64,000 bases of DNA from Helichrysum umbraculigerum (GCA_949592205.1 CATIUR010000003.1:84469001-84533000), one strand, 5' to 3'; positions 10,675 through 22,928 are shown, numbered from the stretch's first letter. Notes: generated from the letters alone by a model not told the origin. Program-made: numbers and translations.

Positions 10675-13166
10675 TGTGACACCCGTCAAATTAGGACTAA
10701 TAATTAGTGCCGAACCAATTTTAATACATGTAACTAGTTCTGTGTTAGGCTAATTAATGTATCAAGTAATATATATATATATTGTTGTTGAATATATATA
10801 CAATTATGTAGTTTGATTAAATCGTACAAGTTTAAATCGAATGTAATTCGACACAATTAATACGGACGTTGGTGAACAATTTAATTTAATAATATAACAT
10901 TATTTAATAACGCTATTATGTTCCAAATATTATTTTGATAATATTTCAATTCAGTTTCGTATCGTACAAACCAGGTCCACACGAGTAAAATATTAAACGC
11001 ACAAACAAAACGGAACAAGTTAACATTAAAAATTATAACACCACTATTAAGTATTTGGTAAAATACTTCAACGAAAATATTGAGTAAATATTCGTATTTT
11101 AAAACGCATATTTTTGTTCATAAAATAAATAATTAACGTTTACACTATCGGGAAAACAAACACCACACGGAGCGCGATTGCAGGGAGTTAAATTGGTGAA
11201 GCCCACACCCGTGGACCCCACCAAAAATCTGCCAAAAATGGGGGGAAAACCCACCCCATTTCCTCATTTCCACCATCTTCTTTCTCTCTCTCTACTATTT
11301 TTTCTCTCAAAACTTCAAACCACCACCAACATCAAAAATCACAAAATACTACCATCAAACGACCTCGGTTTTCATCGTTCATTTGGAAGAAAAGAACCAC
11401 CGCGTCATGATCTACAATCCCATCTTTCCGGATTTCTCCGGCGTTAACTTGTAAGTTTCCGACAAGTTCTCGAAACCACTCAAATCTTCGTTATAATGCT
11501 TGTTTATCGTTTATATATGCTTAAAATGTCCAAAAAGGGGTTGGGTAAAAGTTTCGAACCAAACGGAAGTCGTCCGGCCGTTTTTCCGGCCACCAGAACC
11601 TTATCAGTTGCCGACGTCGCATTTGACCCAGACGTTATGCGACGTCAGCTGCAACGTCGCAAAACTCATCACGACGTCGCACGGTGCGACATCAGTCTCA
11701 ACGTCGCCTTAATTGGCCGACGTCGCATATAGCGACACCACCCACAACGTCGCATTAAATTGCGAAAGTCGCACATAGCGACGCCATGCTCAAAGTCGCA
11801 GTCAGGACCTGCGACGTCGTACCTAACGTCGCACAAACCAGAAAACATAGATTTTCACTAAGTGTTGAGACCCTAAATTTTATCACTTGATTTCACCCAA
11901 TTTCAAGTCCAGATGCGTTTTTCACCAAAGCAATATAGTAGAAATAAAAATTTTCCAAGCTGACTTGGCAGCTCGACCCCAACCAGGGGCTCTGCCCCTT
12001 GGACCCCGCTACCAGGGGCGCTGCCCCCGGACCCCCGTCACTTAGAGTTTGTAACGGCTTCTAAAACACAAACAAAACACATTTTTCAAGTAAAACACCA
12101 CGAAATCAAAATAATAATAGTTGAGATTATTATTACAATCCGTCACCAACGGGCCGTACATATTTTCAAACATTCGAATCAATCAACCAAATCGTAGTAA
12201 TTTGGACAAGTCAATCAACCAAATCGGGGTAATTTGGACAAACAACTGCAAGGGTAGTATTTCGGGATGCCTAATCAATTAATAACCATCGCGTGTCATG
12301 GACACCCTCAGGTTACAAGTCTTCGGACATCAATACAAGTCAAGCCAAATCAAGTTTATTTGTTTAAACGCTTCAAGACTCAGGTGAGTCTCATGGCCCC
12401 TATTTTACTGCTTTTCAATCAGGGGTGTGATATTATTGCTTGTTTTGTTTTATAAGTTGAACGCAAGTACAAATCAAATCAAATACTACATGAGTTTCAA
12501 GCTAATCAATTTAAAGCCCTCCATAGCATAGTCTGGTAATACGTAGTAGCGTGAATGTTAGTATATGATATCATATAGGATTGACAATCCTCGTCCGGGT
12601 TAGCACGCACTAACTGGTCAAACGGACGTATTAGCATTTGGGAAGACGAGTGTGGATTAGGCACTCGTAGGAGGCATTCAAGTTCGGTTTCCTTAATTGG
12701 ACCTGACACTCAAGTTAAGCTCAGACTATATGCACATGGCTGTATAACTTTTATTTTGCTTAATTGCATTTTAAATTCAATTATAAATCTTGCGGTTTAT
12801 ACAAATATGTGTTGACATACAAACCTGTGAGCTCACCAGCGTTTCGCTGACCCATTTTAGCATGTATCACAGGTACACAGCAGTAGGTTGGACTGCCCAA
12901 ACAGGAATCATTAGCTCGAGTCAGCATTCATACAATCAGAGATTTAGCTGCATTATTATATTTTGTATAGATTAATTATGTACTTAAATCTCTCAATTTC
13001 AACCGAGCTAATGTAAACAATGTTTTTGATGTAAACTTTTGGTTTTATCAATACAAATGTAAAACGACGCATATAGTGGTCGTTCATTATATCTTATGTG
13101 CTTTGTATATTGATTAGTAACACCCAATTCGTGCTTCCGCTAAACAGTAAATTTGGGGGTGTTACA
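10675..13166 (+). repeat. Tekay LTR 2 (shared central LTR), 2492 bp
   Basis: This is a full-length direct repeat of LTR 1, with a slightly longer AT repeat near 10768-10780 and scattered substitutions. It serves as the 3' LTR of copy 1 and the 5' LTR of copy 2. A GACGTCGCA cluster lies at 11612-11833. Confidence 0.93.
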
Positions 13167-13169
13167 GAT

Positions 13170-13181
13170 TGGTATCATAGC
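13170..13181 (+). other. Primer-binding site, copy 2
   Basis: TGGTATCATAGC is identical to the copy 1 site, three bases after LTR 2. It shows that copy 2 is a full internal region and not a partial duplication. Confidence 0.85.
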
Positions 13182-13544
13182 CTAAGGTTATAGTGAACTA
13201 GGTTGCATTTAGTGGGCCTAGACTATGACCGTTAGGCAGTATTTCCTCATTATGCATGACTGGTTCAGGAATTACAGCATACGACTTTAATTTAACATAG
13301 CCTGATCAACTATGTACAATTAAGGAAAGATGATGTAACGTCTGAAACGATTATGTTGAACAGGAATACACTAGTTGACTCTGACCTCGAGAGAACCGAG
13401 ACTCAAACAAGTCTGTGCTAGACACCCAATAGGCTATTATGTGATACTAAGTATACATAGATAGGCCTCGTTACAATCTTAGGCTATATTATATAAGTTA
13501 TTATATGGATATAGGCCTCATTCTTTCTAACGCTTTGTTTCAGA

Positions 13545-14038
13545 GTGGCAAACACACCACCAAGTTCATCACGCTCTTATCCACATGGATCACGAAACTC
13601 AAGGGTAGCTAGGAGGGACACCAGTTGCCTCGAGCTAGCCCATATCCCACTCACCTCACTCTAACGGACTTAGCCGCTAGAGTACACCATCACGACCAAC
13701 AACTCCACGAAATGGATATCGAACTACAAGAAACTCGCGAAAACTGGAGACTCACAGCAATGTAACGAATCGAGCAAGTCTCCGAAGATCACGAGCACAC
13801 TGTTAGCACCATGAACACTCTTCAAAATCAAGTGGGAGAAACAGTCGAAACCATGGAGGTTATCCACAACCAAGTGATTGGCAACCGAAATGAAATCTCT
13901 GTCCTACAATCAAGGCTGCATCAGTGCGAGACACGTCTAAGGGAAACCGAGGACGCCCTCCGAACAGCCAACAGACTCGCAGAATCTGTGGCCCATCTCA
14001 ACGCACTGCTGCCACAACTCAACTTACGTCAGAATTAG
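13545..14038 (+). pseudogene. Upstream coiled-coil ORF, broken (Tekay copy 2)
   Basis: This is the counterpart of 5415-5909. The start codon is GTG instead of ATG (13545-13547). One G is missing near 13623, shifting the frame, and a GAA codon has become TAA near 13762. The last 75 codons (from 13811) are open and nearly identical to copy 1. The frame is therefore lost in this copy. Confidence 0.8.
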
Positions 14039-14338
14039 CTTAGGCTGAATCTGTACCCTAATATGCTTTCGTAGGACCTTTGTAATTCGACCGGATGTAA
14101 CAATTCCCGGTACTTTTGTAAAACATCTAATCCTGTAACTTTTGAAACTTGTAACTCGGAATAGTCTATCATCTTTTGAACTTGTAACATCAATTGACAA
14201 TTCTCCTCGATTATTCTACATTATTAATTTTACGTAGTGATGTCGTATGTTACCGCTTTTACATATATGCATCTATTGTAATTTTCATTCTGGTATAAAT
14301 TCTTATGTACCTTTTGTTTCTTTCTTTCTTGAAGAATC

Positions 14339-15778
14339 ATGCCGCCCAAGAAGAAAAGTTACAGTGATGCGGAAATCAATGCTATTGTTTCTCGAGCTGT
14401 GGCCGATGCCTTGGCTGCTCGAGACTCGCATCGAAACTCCCGAAGTACTGGTGAAGCTTCCAGTAATACCCCTGTCATCAAGCCTTGTTCTTACAAGGAT
14501 TTTCTCAGCTGCAAACCACTCTACTTCAAGGGCACGGAAGGTGCCATTAGACTGATCCGTTGGATAGAACGGATGGAATCTGTTTTCAACCTCTGTAACT
14601 GTGCGGAGGATAACAAAGTTAAATTCGCTGCCTACACCTTTCAGGAAGGTGCTCTTACGTGGTGGAACACCCACACCAACTCTGTGGGCATCGAAATAGC
14701 AAACCAGCTCCCTTGGGCTGAATTGAAGAAGAAGCTAACGGAGAAGTACTGTCCCGAAGAAGCCCTACACCGTCTGGAGGAAGAGTTTTGGCACTTGGCG
14801 GTGCAGGGTACCAATATTGAGGGTTATACCACCAAGTTCCAACAGTTCGCCTTACTATGCCCGGGATTGGTTTAACCGGAGACAAAAGGCATCAAAAGGT
14901 ACATCCGCGGCCTTCCTGAGAGCATTCAGGGGAATGTCGCTTCGGCCAAACCAACCCCTACCGAAAGTGCTATCCGACTAGCACATGAACTCATGGCACT
15001 AGTTGTTAACAGTGAAACATCCAACAACTCCTCCAACAACAACAAACGCAAATCCTCTGAACCTCACAACAACCAAAGCAAAAAGCCCAATACCATCCAA
15101 GTTTATAACACCAATTCTGAGCCCAAACGTAGCTACACTGGGGACAGGCCATACTGTTCCAAGTGTAACTATAATCACCATGGTCCATGCAAGTCTCCCT
15201 GCAACAACTGCAGGAAGTACGGGCATTCATCTAAGGATTGCCGAGCCCCTAAATCCAACAACAACAACCAACAACCCAAATCCTATTATGGATGTGGAGA
15301 GGCTGGACATTATAGGAATGAGTGTCCTAAACGAAGGAGCAACAACAACAACAACAAAAATGCCAAGGGAAGGGCATTCGTGCTCAACTCCGGGGACGCC
15401 CGTCAAGACCCGAATGTGGTCACGGGTATGTTCCTCCTCAACAACTTAACTGCTTCTGTTCTATTTGATACTGGTGCTGATAGAAGCTTTATTTCTGATG
15501 AGTTTTGTCCACTAATTGACATCACCCCCGTTGCCTTAGATGTTAAGTACACCGTAGAACTTGCAAATGGTAAACTCATAGAAACCGATAGTGTGATACC
15601 TAATTGCACTTTAAACCTAGCCGACGAAATCTTCTCCATTGACCTGATGCCCGTTGAAATAGGAAGTTTTGATGTCATTATCGGCATGGACTGGTTGTCC
15701 AGACATCGCGCTGAAATCGTTTGCTACGACAAGGTCGTTTGAATCCCTCTCGCCGCCGGTAGAACCTTGGTCATACAG
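14339..15778 (+). pseudogene. Tekay gag-protease, copy 2
   Basis: Almost the same as copy 1, with the gag domain, two CCHC knuckles and the DTGADRS protease motif. It is broken by TAA near 14873-14875 (GAA in copy 1) and TGA near 15740-15742 (CGA in copy 1). The Gln codon that is a stop in copy 1 is intact here, so this copy shows the normal gag-protease to pol read-through. Confidence 0.88.
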
Positions 15779-18756
15779 GGGGAGACCGGTGGGATGAGAC
15801 TCAATATCATATCTTGTTTGAAAACCCGAAAATTTCTGAGAAAGGGTTATCCAGCAATCCTCGCGCACATCATGGAGAAAAAGTCGGAGGAGAAGCGACT
15901 TGAGGATGTGCCAATCGTTCGAGACTTTCCAGAAGTCTTTCCAGAAGAACTACCTGGTCTACCACCACCAAGACAGGTTGAGTTCTCAATCGATCTTGTG
16001 CCAGGTGCTGCACCTGTGGCCCAAGCACCATACCGTTTAGCCCCATCCGAACTTCAGGAGTTGTCCACCCAATTACAGGAGCTCCTGGAAAGAGGATTCA
16101 TCAGGCCGAGTTCTTCACCTTGGGGAGCTCTAGTCCTATTTGTCAAAAAGAAAGTTGGTTCTTTCCGAATGTGTATCGACTACCGAGAGTTGAACAAGTT
16201 GACCGTCAACAACCGATACCCACTTCCCTAAATCGATGACCTGTTCGACCAACTTCAAGGATCGAGTTGTTATTCAAAGATTGATCTTCGATCAGGTTAT
16301 CATCAATTGCGTGTTCACGACGCTGATATTCCGAAAACCGCCTTCAGAACCCGTTATGGGCATTACGAATTTCAAGTAATGTCATTCGGTCTAACCAATG
16401 CACCGGCTGTATTCATGGACCTTATGAATTGGGTGTGCAAGCCTTATCTCGACAAGTTTGTCATTGTCTTCATCGATGACATACTCATATACTCGCGAAA
16501 CGAACAAGAACACGCGCAACATCTCAAAACCATTCTAGAACTACTTAGACACGAGGAGCTTTACGCCAAATTCTCCAAGTGTGAGTTCTGGATACAAACC
16601 GTTCAATTTCTTGGACACGTTATCGATAGTCAGGGAATTCATGTAGATCCTTCAAAAACCGAGGCTATCAAAAATTGGCAACCGCCGACAACTGCAACAG
16701 AAGTACAGCAGTTTTTAGGACTGGCCGGGTACTATCGACGATTCATCGAGAACTTCTTAAAATAGCCCTACCACTCACGACACTGACTCAGAAAGACAAA
16801 AAGTTCGACTGGACCGATAAACAAGAGTCAGCATTTCAACTTTTAAAACAAAAGCTTTGCAGTGCTCCTATTCTATCATTACCCGAAGGCACCGATGACT
16901 TCGTGGTATACTGCGATGCTTCTCATCAAGGTCTCGGTTGCGTTCTGATGCAACGAGACAAAGTCATAGCTTACGCTTCACGACAACTAAAGATTCACGA
17001 AAAGAATTACACCACTCATGACCTCGAGCTAGGAGCTGTCGTTTTTGCTCTCAAAATCTGGAGACATTACCTCTACGGCACTAGGTGCACAATTTTTACC
17101 GATCATAAAAGTCTCCAGCACATATTCGATCAGAAGGATCTCAACATGAGGCAACGTCGATGGGTCGAGTTACTTACCGATTATGACTGCGAACTCAAAT
17201 ATCATCCAGGCAAGGCAAATGTTGTTGCCGATGCCCTCAGTCGAAAAGAAAGGTCAAAACCACTTCGAGTCTGAGCCCTCAGTATGACTATTCACAATGA
17301 TCTAAACATTCAGATTCTCGCTGCTCAACTCGAAGCCCTCAAACCTGATAATGTCAAAAACGAAGCCTTGCGAGGCATGGATGAACAATTCGAAATCAAA
17401 CCTAACAGAGTTAGGTGTCTCTCAAATCGAATCTGGTTGCCTAGTTTTGGGAACCTGCGAGACTTGGTGATGGATGAAGCTCACAAGTCAAAATATTCTA
17501 TCCATCCGGGATCCGAAAAAATGTATCACGGTATCAAAGACTTCTATTGGTGGCCGAACATGAAAGCTGAAATCGCTACATACGTCAGCAAGTGCCTTAC
17601 TTGCTCGAAAGTCAAAGCCGAATACCAAAAACCTTCTGGCTTACTTCAACAACCCGACATCCCTGAATGGAATTGGGAACAAATCGCTATGGATTTTATA
17701 ACCAAACTACCCAAGTCATCAAGCGGTTGCGATACCATTTGGGTGATCGTCGATCGTCTCACAAAATCTGCTCACTTCCTGGCAATCACAGAAACCGACA
17801 AAATGGAACGCCTAACTCGAATCTATCTGAAAGAAGTCGTAACCCGTCACGGTGTTCCAATCTCGATTATCTCCGACATGGATAGTCGTTTCACATCTCA
17901 ATTTTGGCAATCACTTCAAAAATCATTGGGTATTCGCCTCGATATGAGCACCGCATACCATCCTCAAACCGACGGCCAAAGTGAACGAACAATTCAAACA
18001 CTGGAAGACATGCTACGGGCCTGCGTAGTTGACTTCGATGTAAACTGGGAACTACACCTACCATTGTGCGAGTTTTCGAACAACAATAGCTATCATACCA
18101 GCATCAAGGCTGCACCTTTCGAGGCACTGTATGGTCGTAAGTGCCGATCCCCTATCTGTTGGACCGAAGTTGGGGATAGCCAACTCACGGGTCCGGAAAT
18201 CATTCACGAAACAACCGAGAAAATCTTTGAGATTCAAAACAAGCTCAAAGCCGCACGTGATCGTCAGAAAAGTTATTCTGACGTGAGACGCAAACCACTC
18301 GAATTCCAGGTTGGGGATCGAGTACTACTCAAAGTATCGCCTTGGAAAGGCGTAATCCGATTTGGCAAACGAGGGAAGTTAAATCCCAGGTACATTGGGC
18401 CATTCGAGATCCTTGAGAGGATTGGTCCAGTGGCATATCGATTGCAGCTGCCGCCCGAGCTCAGCAGCGTGCATCCCTCTTTTCACATTTCAAACTTAAA
18501 GAAGTGTCTGTCTGATGAGACACTTATCATTCCACTCGATGAAATTTGGGTTGACGACAAACTTCACTTCGTTGAAGAACCCGCCGAAATCATGGACCGT
18601 GAGGTCAAACAACTCAAACAAAGTCGTATTCCCATCGTCAAGGTTAGGTGGAATTCGCGGCGTGGTCCGGAATTCACCTGGGAACGGGAAGATCAAATGA
18701 GACTCAAGTACTCTCAGTTGTTCACTTATGCTACTTCAAACACGACTTCGACTTAA
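15779..18756 (+). pseudogene. Tekay pol, copy 2
   Basis: The domain order is as in copy 1. Lesions are TAA near 16229-16231, the same frameshift before RNase H as copy 1 (TAG at 16763-16765), and TGA near 17272-17274 (CGA in copy 1). From 17284 to 18756 the frame is open for 490 residues. It covers the integrase zinc region, the D-D-E core (one residue before the conserved Ser-Arg is Met instead of Arg, giving SDMDSRF) and the chromodomain-like tail. RNase H is intact in its own frame, unlike copy 1. Confidence 0.9.
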
Positions 18757-18780
18757 ATTTCGGGACGAAATTCTTCTAAC

Positions 18781-18790
18781 AGGGGGAGAA
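18781..18790 (+). other. Polypurine tract, copy 2
   Basis: AGGGGGAGAA directly precedes LTR 3. Confidence 0.8.
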
Positions 18791-21050
18791 TGTGACACCC
18801 GTCAAATTAGGACAAATAATTAGTGTCTAACCAAGTTTAATACATGTAACTAGTTATGTGTTAGGCTAATTAATGTATCAAATAATATATATATTGTTGT
18901 TGAATATATATACCATTATGCGGTTTGATTAAATCGTACAAGTTTAAATCGAATGTAATTCGACACAATTAATACGGACGTTGGTGAACAATTTAATTTA
19001 ATAATATAACATTATTTAATAACGCTATTATGTTCCAAATATTATTTTGATAATATTTCAATTCAGTTTCGTATCGTACAAACCAGGTCCACACGAGTAA
19101 AATATTAAACGCACAAACAAAACGGAACAAGTTAACATTAAAAATTATAACACCACTATTAAGTATTTGGTAAAATACTTCAAAATGGGGGGAAAAACCC
19201 ACCCCATTTCCTCATTTCCACCATCTTCTTTCTCTCTCTCTACTCTTTTTTCTCTCAAAACTTCAAACCACCACCAACATCAAAAATCACAAAATACTAC
19301 CATCAAACGACCTCGGTTTTCATCGTTCATTTGGAAGAAAAGAACCACCGCGTCATGATCTACAATCCCATCTTTCCGGATTTCTCCGGCGTTAACTTGT
19401 AAGTTTCCGACAAATTCTCGAAACCACTCAAATCTTCGTTATAATGCTTGTTTATCGTTTATATATGCTTAAAATGTCCAAAAAGGGGTTGGGTAAAAGT
19501 TTCGAACCAAACGGAAGTCGTCCGGCCGTTTTTCCGGCCACCGGAACCTTATCAGTTGCCGACGTCGCATTTGACCCAGACGTTATGCGACGTCAGCTGC
19601 GACGTCACAAAACTCATCACGACGTCGCACGGTGCGACATCAGTCTCAACGTCGCCTTAATTGGCCGACGTCGCATATAGCGACGCCACCCACAACGTCG
19701 CATTAAATTGCGAAAGTCGCACATAGCGACGCCATTCTCAACGTCGCAGTCAGGACCTGCGACGTCGTACCCAACGTCGCACAAACCAGAAAACACAGAT
19801 TTTCACTAAGTGTCGAGACCCTAAATTTTATCACTTGATTTCACCCATATTCAAGTCCAGATGCATTTTTCACCAAAGCAATATAGTAGAAATAAAAAAT
19901 TTCCAAGCTGACTTGGCAGTTCGACCCCAACCGGGGGCTCTGCCCCTTGGACCCCGCTACCAGGGGCGCTGCCCCCGGACCCCCGTCACTTAGAGTTTGT
20001 AACGGCTTCTAAAACACAAACAAAACACATTTTTCAAGTAAAACACCACGAAATCAAAATAATAATAGTTGAGATTATTATTACAATCCGTCACCAACGG
20101 GCCGTACATATTTTCATACATTCGAATCAATCAACCAAATCGTAGTAATTTGGACAAGTCAATCAACCAAATCGGGGTAATTTGGACACCCTCAGGTTAC
20201 AAGTCTTCGGACATCAATACAAGTCAAGCCAAATCAAGTTTTTTTGTTTAAACGCTTCAAGACTCAGGTGAGTCTCATGGCCCCTATTTTACTGCTTTTC
20301 AATCAGGGGTGTGATATTATTGCTTGTTTTGTTTTATAAGTTAAACGCAAGTACAAATCAAATCAAATACTACATGAGTTTCAAGCTAATCAATTTAAAG
20401 CCCTCCATTGCATAGTCTGGTAATACGTAGTAGCGTGAATGTTAGTATATGATATCATATAGGATTGACAATCCTCGTCCGGGTTAGCACGCACTAACTG
20501 GTCAAACGGACGTATTAGCATTTGGGAAGACGAGTGTGGATTAGGCACTCGTAGGAGGCATTCAAGTTCGGTTTCCTTAATTGGACCTGACACTCAAGTT
20601 AAGCTCAGACTATGTGCACATGGTTGTATAACTTTTATTTTGCTTAATTGCATTTTAAATTCAATTATAAATCTTGCGGTTCATACAAATATGTGTTGAC
20701 ATACAAACCTGTGAGCTCACCAGCGTTTCGCTGACCCATTTTAGCATGTATCACAGGTACACAGTAGTAGGTTGGACTGCCCAAGCAGGAATCATTAGCT
20801 CGAGTCAGCATTCATACAATCAGAGATTTTGCTGCATTATTATATTTTGTATAGATTAATTATGTACTTAAATCTCTCAATTTCAACCGAGCTAATGTAA
20901 ACAATGTTTTTGATGTAAACTTTTGGTTTTATCAATACAAATGTAAAACGACGCATATAGTGGTCGTTCATTATATCTTATGTGCTTTGTATATTGATTA
21001 GTAACACCCAATTCGTGCTTCCGCTAAATAGTAAATTTGGGGGTGTTACA
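18791..21050 (+). repeat. Tekay LTR 3 (3' LTR), 2260 bp
   Basis: This LTR matches LTRs 1 and 2 but lacks two blocks. One, of roughly 140 bp, is missing near 19183, where CTTCA joins AAATGGGG. The other, of roughly 66 bp, is missing near 20187, between two GGACA repeats. Both junctions show short microhomology, as expected from illegitimate recombination. It ends GTGTTACA and is followed directly by GAAGT. The motif cluster lies at 19561-19782. Confidence 0.92.
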
Positions 21051-21055
21051 GAAGT
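21051..21055. other. Target-site duplication GAAGT, right copy
   Basis: An exact match to 2547-2551. After it the interrupted copia LTR resumes. Confidence 0.9.
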
Positions 21056-21521
21056 TCACTTTCCAAAAGCAATAATTCGACCCTATATGAGGCCCGGGTT
21101 CACGAATTCTACTTTGGGATAAGACTAGAGATCATTCAAAGTTTTTGGCAACGAAGTCTTTGAATCCGTATGTTTTTGTGTGTGAATTCTGTTTGATCAA
21201 ATATGCAGGAAGATATCAGAGAACCAAAATGGCGGTTTCCAATAGTTTAAATCATAAACTGTTTATCTAGATTCAATGAATCTAGACAATTTTCGAATAC
21301 ACTGTATATGGTCAATTTCGTTGAGGTTTCGGGGCCGCAGCCAGGGGCTCTGCCTTTTGGACCCCACCAGGGGCGTTGCCCCTTGGACCCCACAAGGGGG
21401 TGCAGCCCCCTTGACCCCCGCAATTTTGGTTGAGCCCGGTATTTAGTAACTTAGCCGGGTATGCACTCCGCATCACCTACCCCGTGTCCACTAATCCGCC
21501 AATGCACTAAAATATACAACA
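21056..21521 (-). repeat. Copia 5' LTR, 5' (U3/R) segment
   Basis: Continuation of the LTR from 2551. It contains a perfect inverted repeat with 10-bp arms, TCTAGATTCA, around one A (21266-21286). It also contains a GC-rich run of hairpin motifs of the form GGGGC...GCCCC followed by TTGGACCCC (21342-21419), much like the motif in the Tekay LTRs. On the element strand it begins TGTTGTATATTTT. Confidence 0.65.
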
Positions 21522-21542
21522 AAACTTTTAAACCTTATATAG

Positions 21543-21891
21543 AGTGTGTTTGACAAACTAGTTGATAATTGGAGCTTATATTATAAACTAGAAGCTGAAG
21601 CTTAATTATGTGTTTGGTAAAAACTAAATTGAGCTTATTAATGTAAATTGACATAAAAGAATAAATAATATGTGATAAATAATGAATAAGGGGTATTAAT
21701 GTAATTTCTTGTTTCATAATCTTGGAGCTTAATTTTATAAGCTACTTCAAGTAGCTTCTTTTTTCAGAACATATTTTTTCAATAAGCTCCTAAAGTTTTA
21801 TCTATCAAACGATTTTAGAAGCTCGAGCTTATGTAAAAAATAAGCTTAAGCTCTTATAATGCTCCAAGAAACTCGCGTGTCAAACACACCC
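21543..21891. mobile_element. Small inverted-repeat element (hAT-like MITE candidate)
   Basis: The ends are inverted: AGTGTGTTTGAC at 21543-21554 and GTCAAACACACCC at 21879-21891. The 350-bp interior is non-coding and rich in AGCTTAA-type palindromes. The GTGTGTTTG type of end is common in plant hAT MITEs. I could not identify a convincing 8-bp duplication (only ATAG on both sides), so the family is uncertain. Confidence 0.55.
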
Positions 21892-22001
21892 ATAGTGTGT
21901 ATTCAACTTTCAATTATTGATATTTATATGTAATTATTTATAATGACAATTTTAATAGATGACACACCGCGCGAACCAAATTACATACAAATTAAATAGT
22001 A

Positions 22002-22252
22002 CTCCCTCCGTCCCAAATTTATAGTCCAGTATTCCATTTTGGGCAGTCCCAAATTAATTGTCCACTTCCATATATAGATAAAAATGATGAGATAAAATTC
22101 TTTTATACCCCTAATTTATATATGTAAGACAAAAAAGTAGGTAAAAAGTAAAGGGTAAAACTGTAATCTTATCAAAAAGTAAGAGAGAAGTTGATGTTTT
22201 TCTTAAACTGCGTGTTTTTTGTCTGGGGACAATTAAATTGGGACGGAGGGAG
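22002..22252. mobile_element. Stowaway-type MITE (Tc1/mariner)
   Basis: The inverted termini CTCCCTCCGTCCC and GGGACGGAGGGAG are flanked by a TA on each side (22000-22001 and 22253-22254). Length (251 bp), AT-rich interior, terminal sequence and TA target site all fit Stowaway. It is non-coding. Confidence 0.92.
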
Positions 22253-22334
22253 TAATTTTTTCAAAATACACAAAATATATATAATTATAAATCTTCGATA
22301 CACAATCCATTTGGAAGGAATCAAGCGAAGCTAA

Positions 22335-22928
22335 GAGCATGCAGAGTGGGAGACTTTTTTTCGGCGTTTCCGGTTGAGAACGTCATCGGACGACGTTCTG
22401 CCACTTTGGAACTGCGTAACGGACGACTTTCCCGTTCAATGTTATAGGCAAAACGCTGAGTTATTATATATGTTTTTTTTTTCTTTTCTATTTTCTTTGC
22501 AAAATTTCTTTTGTCATGGAAGAAGAAAATGCACTGTGTGTGATTGTACAAGGAGAAGAAGAAGTTACAGGAGGAAGTATGTTTTTGCGGGATGATCAGA
22601 GAGGAAACAAAAGGAACAACATTAGGGGTTTTGCAAATTTTAATTGGGTCAATCCCATTAAAATGTGTTATTAATCTTTATATTTTTGTGAATAAAATTA
22701 TCATATTGATTAATGTTTTCTATTAAATATTATATAAATATTTGTTGTATAATTAATTTTATTGTATTATCTATTTGTTTTTATTTATATAATTCATTCT
22801 AAATAATAATAATAATAAAATAGAAAGTCATGACATTGTTAAGAACACTATCTTTCACTCTCTCACTTTTTCGGCATATAGTGTTCTCCTAGAACACTGT
22901 AAACATAGTGTCGCCACTCCACGTGCTC
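22335..22928. mobile_element. Possible non-autonomous DNA transposon (PIF/Harbinger-like ends)
   Basis: The ends GAGCATGCAGAGTGG and, inverted, GAGCACGTGGAGTGG match at most positions. The flanks are TAA on the left and TAT on the right, close to the 3-bp TWA target of PIF/Harbinger elements but not identical. The interior holds a hairpin GAACGTC...GACGTTC near 22380-22402 and a short unsupported ORF. Confidence 0.4.

Larger units (their letters stand above)
2552..21050 (+). mobile_element. Tandem Tekay chromovirus array: LTR-int-LTR-int-LTR
   Basis: Three direct LTRs (2552-5036, 10675-13166, 18791-21050) enclose two internal regions, each with a primer-binding site, an extra ORF, gag-pol and a polypurine tract. 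The whole unit is bounded by one 5-bp duplication, GAAGT. Gene order PR-RT-RNaseH-INT and a C-terminal chromodomain-like tail (motifs VKVRWNSRRG and FTWE.EDQMR.KY) place it in the Ty3/gypsy Tekay/Del chromovirus lineage. A tandem sharing a central LTR is best explained by unequal LTR-LTR recombination between homologous copies. Neither internal copy has intact gag-pol. A relative of the same family lies at 59967-64000 in the opposite orientation. Confidence 0.93.
1..21521 (-). mobile_element. Ty1/copia element, 5' half, split by a Tekay array
   Basis: A minus-strand Ty1/copia retrotransposon enters from the left edge. Visible parts, in element order, are a 5' LTR (21521 to 21056 joined to 2551 to 2484), a short leader, gag, protease and integrase; reverse transcriptase and the 3' LTR lie outside the window. 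The LTR ends are TGTTG and CAACA, a short inverted repeat typical of LTRs. The tandem Tekay array at 2552-21050 sits inside this LTR, and removing it with one copy of the GAAGT duplication restores a continuous LTR of about 534 bp. The coding region has several stops and frameshifts, so the element is dead. I see no TGG-initiated primer-binding site directly after the LTR. Confidence 0.85.

Noticed and set aside
22374..22595. ORFs on both strands in the PIF-like element
   Set aside because: Short, Lys/Arg- or Phe-rich, no domain, inside a non-autonomous element candidate.
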